From CAYMLQ01 sp964390795 (GTDB taxonomy: Bacteria; Verrucomicrobiota; Kiritimatiellia; RFP12; UBA1067), in the NCBI GenBank assembly GCA_964390795.1, contig CAYMLQ010000379.1, positions 1 through 5,385 on the forward strand: a stretch of 5,385 nucleotides of DNA, written 5' to 3'. Numbering within the stretch: position 1 is the first letter of the stretch; the number at the start of each line of letters is the position of its first letter. The position numbers were made by a program, and so were the translations under genes. The notes beneath the pieces were generated by a model. The model was not told the DNA's origin, ran no database searches, and saw nothing but the letters and a program-made list of their open reading frames with translations. Below are positions 5,379 through 5,385 of the stretch, piece by piece.

Positions 5379-5385
5379 ACTTAGG

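Noticed and set aside
5305..5385. Plus-strand ORF starting ATGATG and open to the right edge (27 codons)
   Set aside because: It overlaps the operon promoter, has no good ribosome binding site, and 27 open codons are expected by chance.

Overview
The window is one stretch of a GC-rich bacterial genome. It carries a single leftward (minus-strand) operon of three exported proteins: a DUF1549/DUF1553 protein (5262 to 3649), a DUF1501 protein (3543 to 2164), and a large pre-peptidase C-terminal (PPC) domain protein (2021 to the left edge, where it is cut off). This trio is typical of the Planctomycetota-Verrucomicrobiota-Lentisphaerota group, where such genes occur as many paralogous sets. The phylum inside that group cannot be fixed from this window. 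No biochemical function is established for the trio. All three proteins have export signals (Sec-type on the first and third, Tat-like on the DUF1501 protein), so they probably work together in the periplasm or at the cell surface.

Right edge (5259-5385): a near-consensus sigma70-type promoter (TTGACT, 16 bp, TATAAT) points left into the operon. Just after the expected transcription start lie a Shine-Dalgarno-like AGGGGA and a possible 15-codon leader ORF, whose stop overlaps the preferred ATG of the first gene as ATGA. A 10-bp perfect palindrome lies upstream of the -35 box. The first protein belongs to the DUF1549 type but lacks the CxxCH motif usually found in that domain.

The two intercistronic gaps (3544-3648 and 2022-2163) are the most unusual part. 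Each is filled by a long imperfect inverted repeat whose arms are tandem arrays of 7-nt units: units like GGGGTCA/GGGTTCA in one gap and units like AACGCTC in the other. In both gaps one arm has exactly one more heptamer than the other. In both, the ribosome binding site of the downstream gene is duplicated on the far side of the hairpin, directly after the upstream stop codon (GAAGGAGG twice, exact; CCAAGAGG and CCAAAGAGG). Removing the segment between the duplicates would leave compact stop-SD-ATG junctions. This suggests that hairpin elements inserted into a once tighter operon and duplicated about 8 bp of target. A third heptamer array (CTGCCTN-like) encodes the hydrophobic core of the third protein's signal peptide.

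The long plus-strand ORFs opposite each gene are codon-register antisense shadows produced by high GC and avoidance of TTA, CTA and TCA codons. No RNA gene, CRISPR array or transposase is visible.
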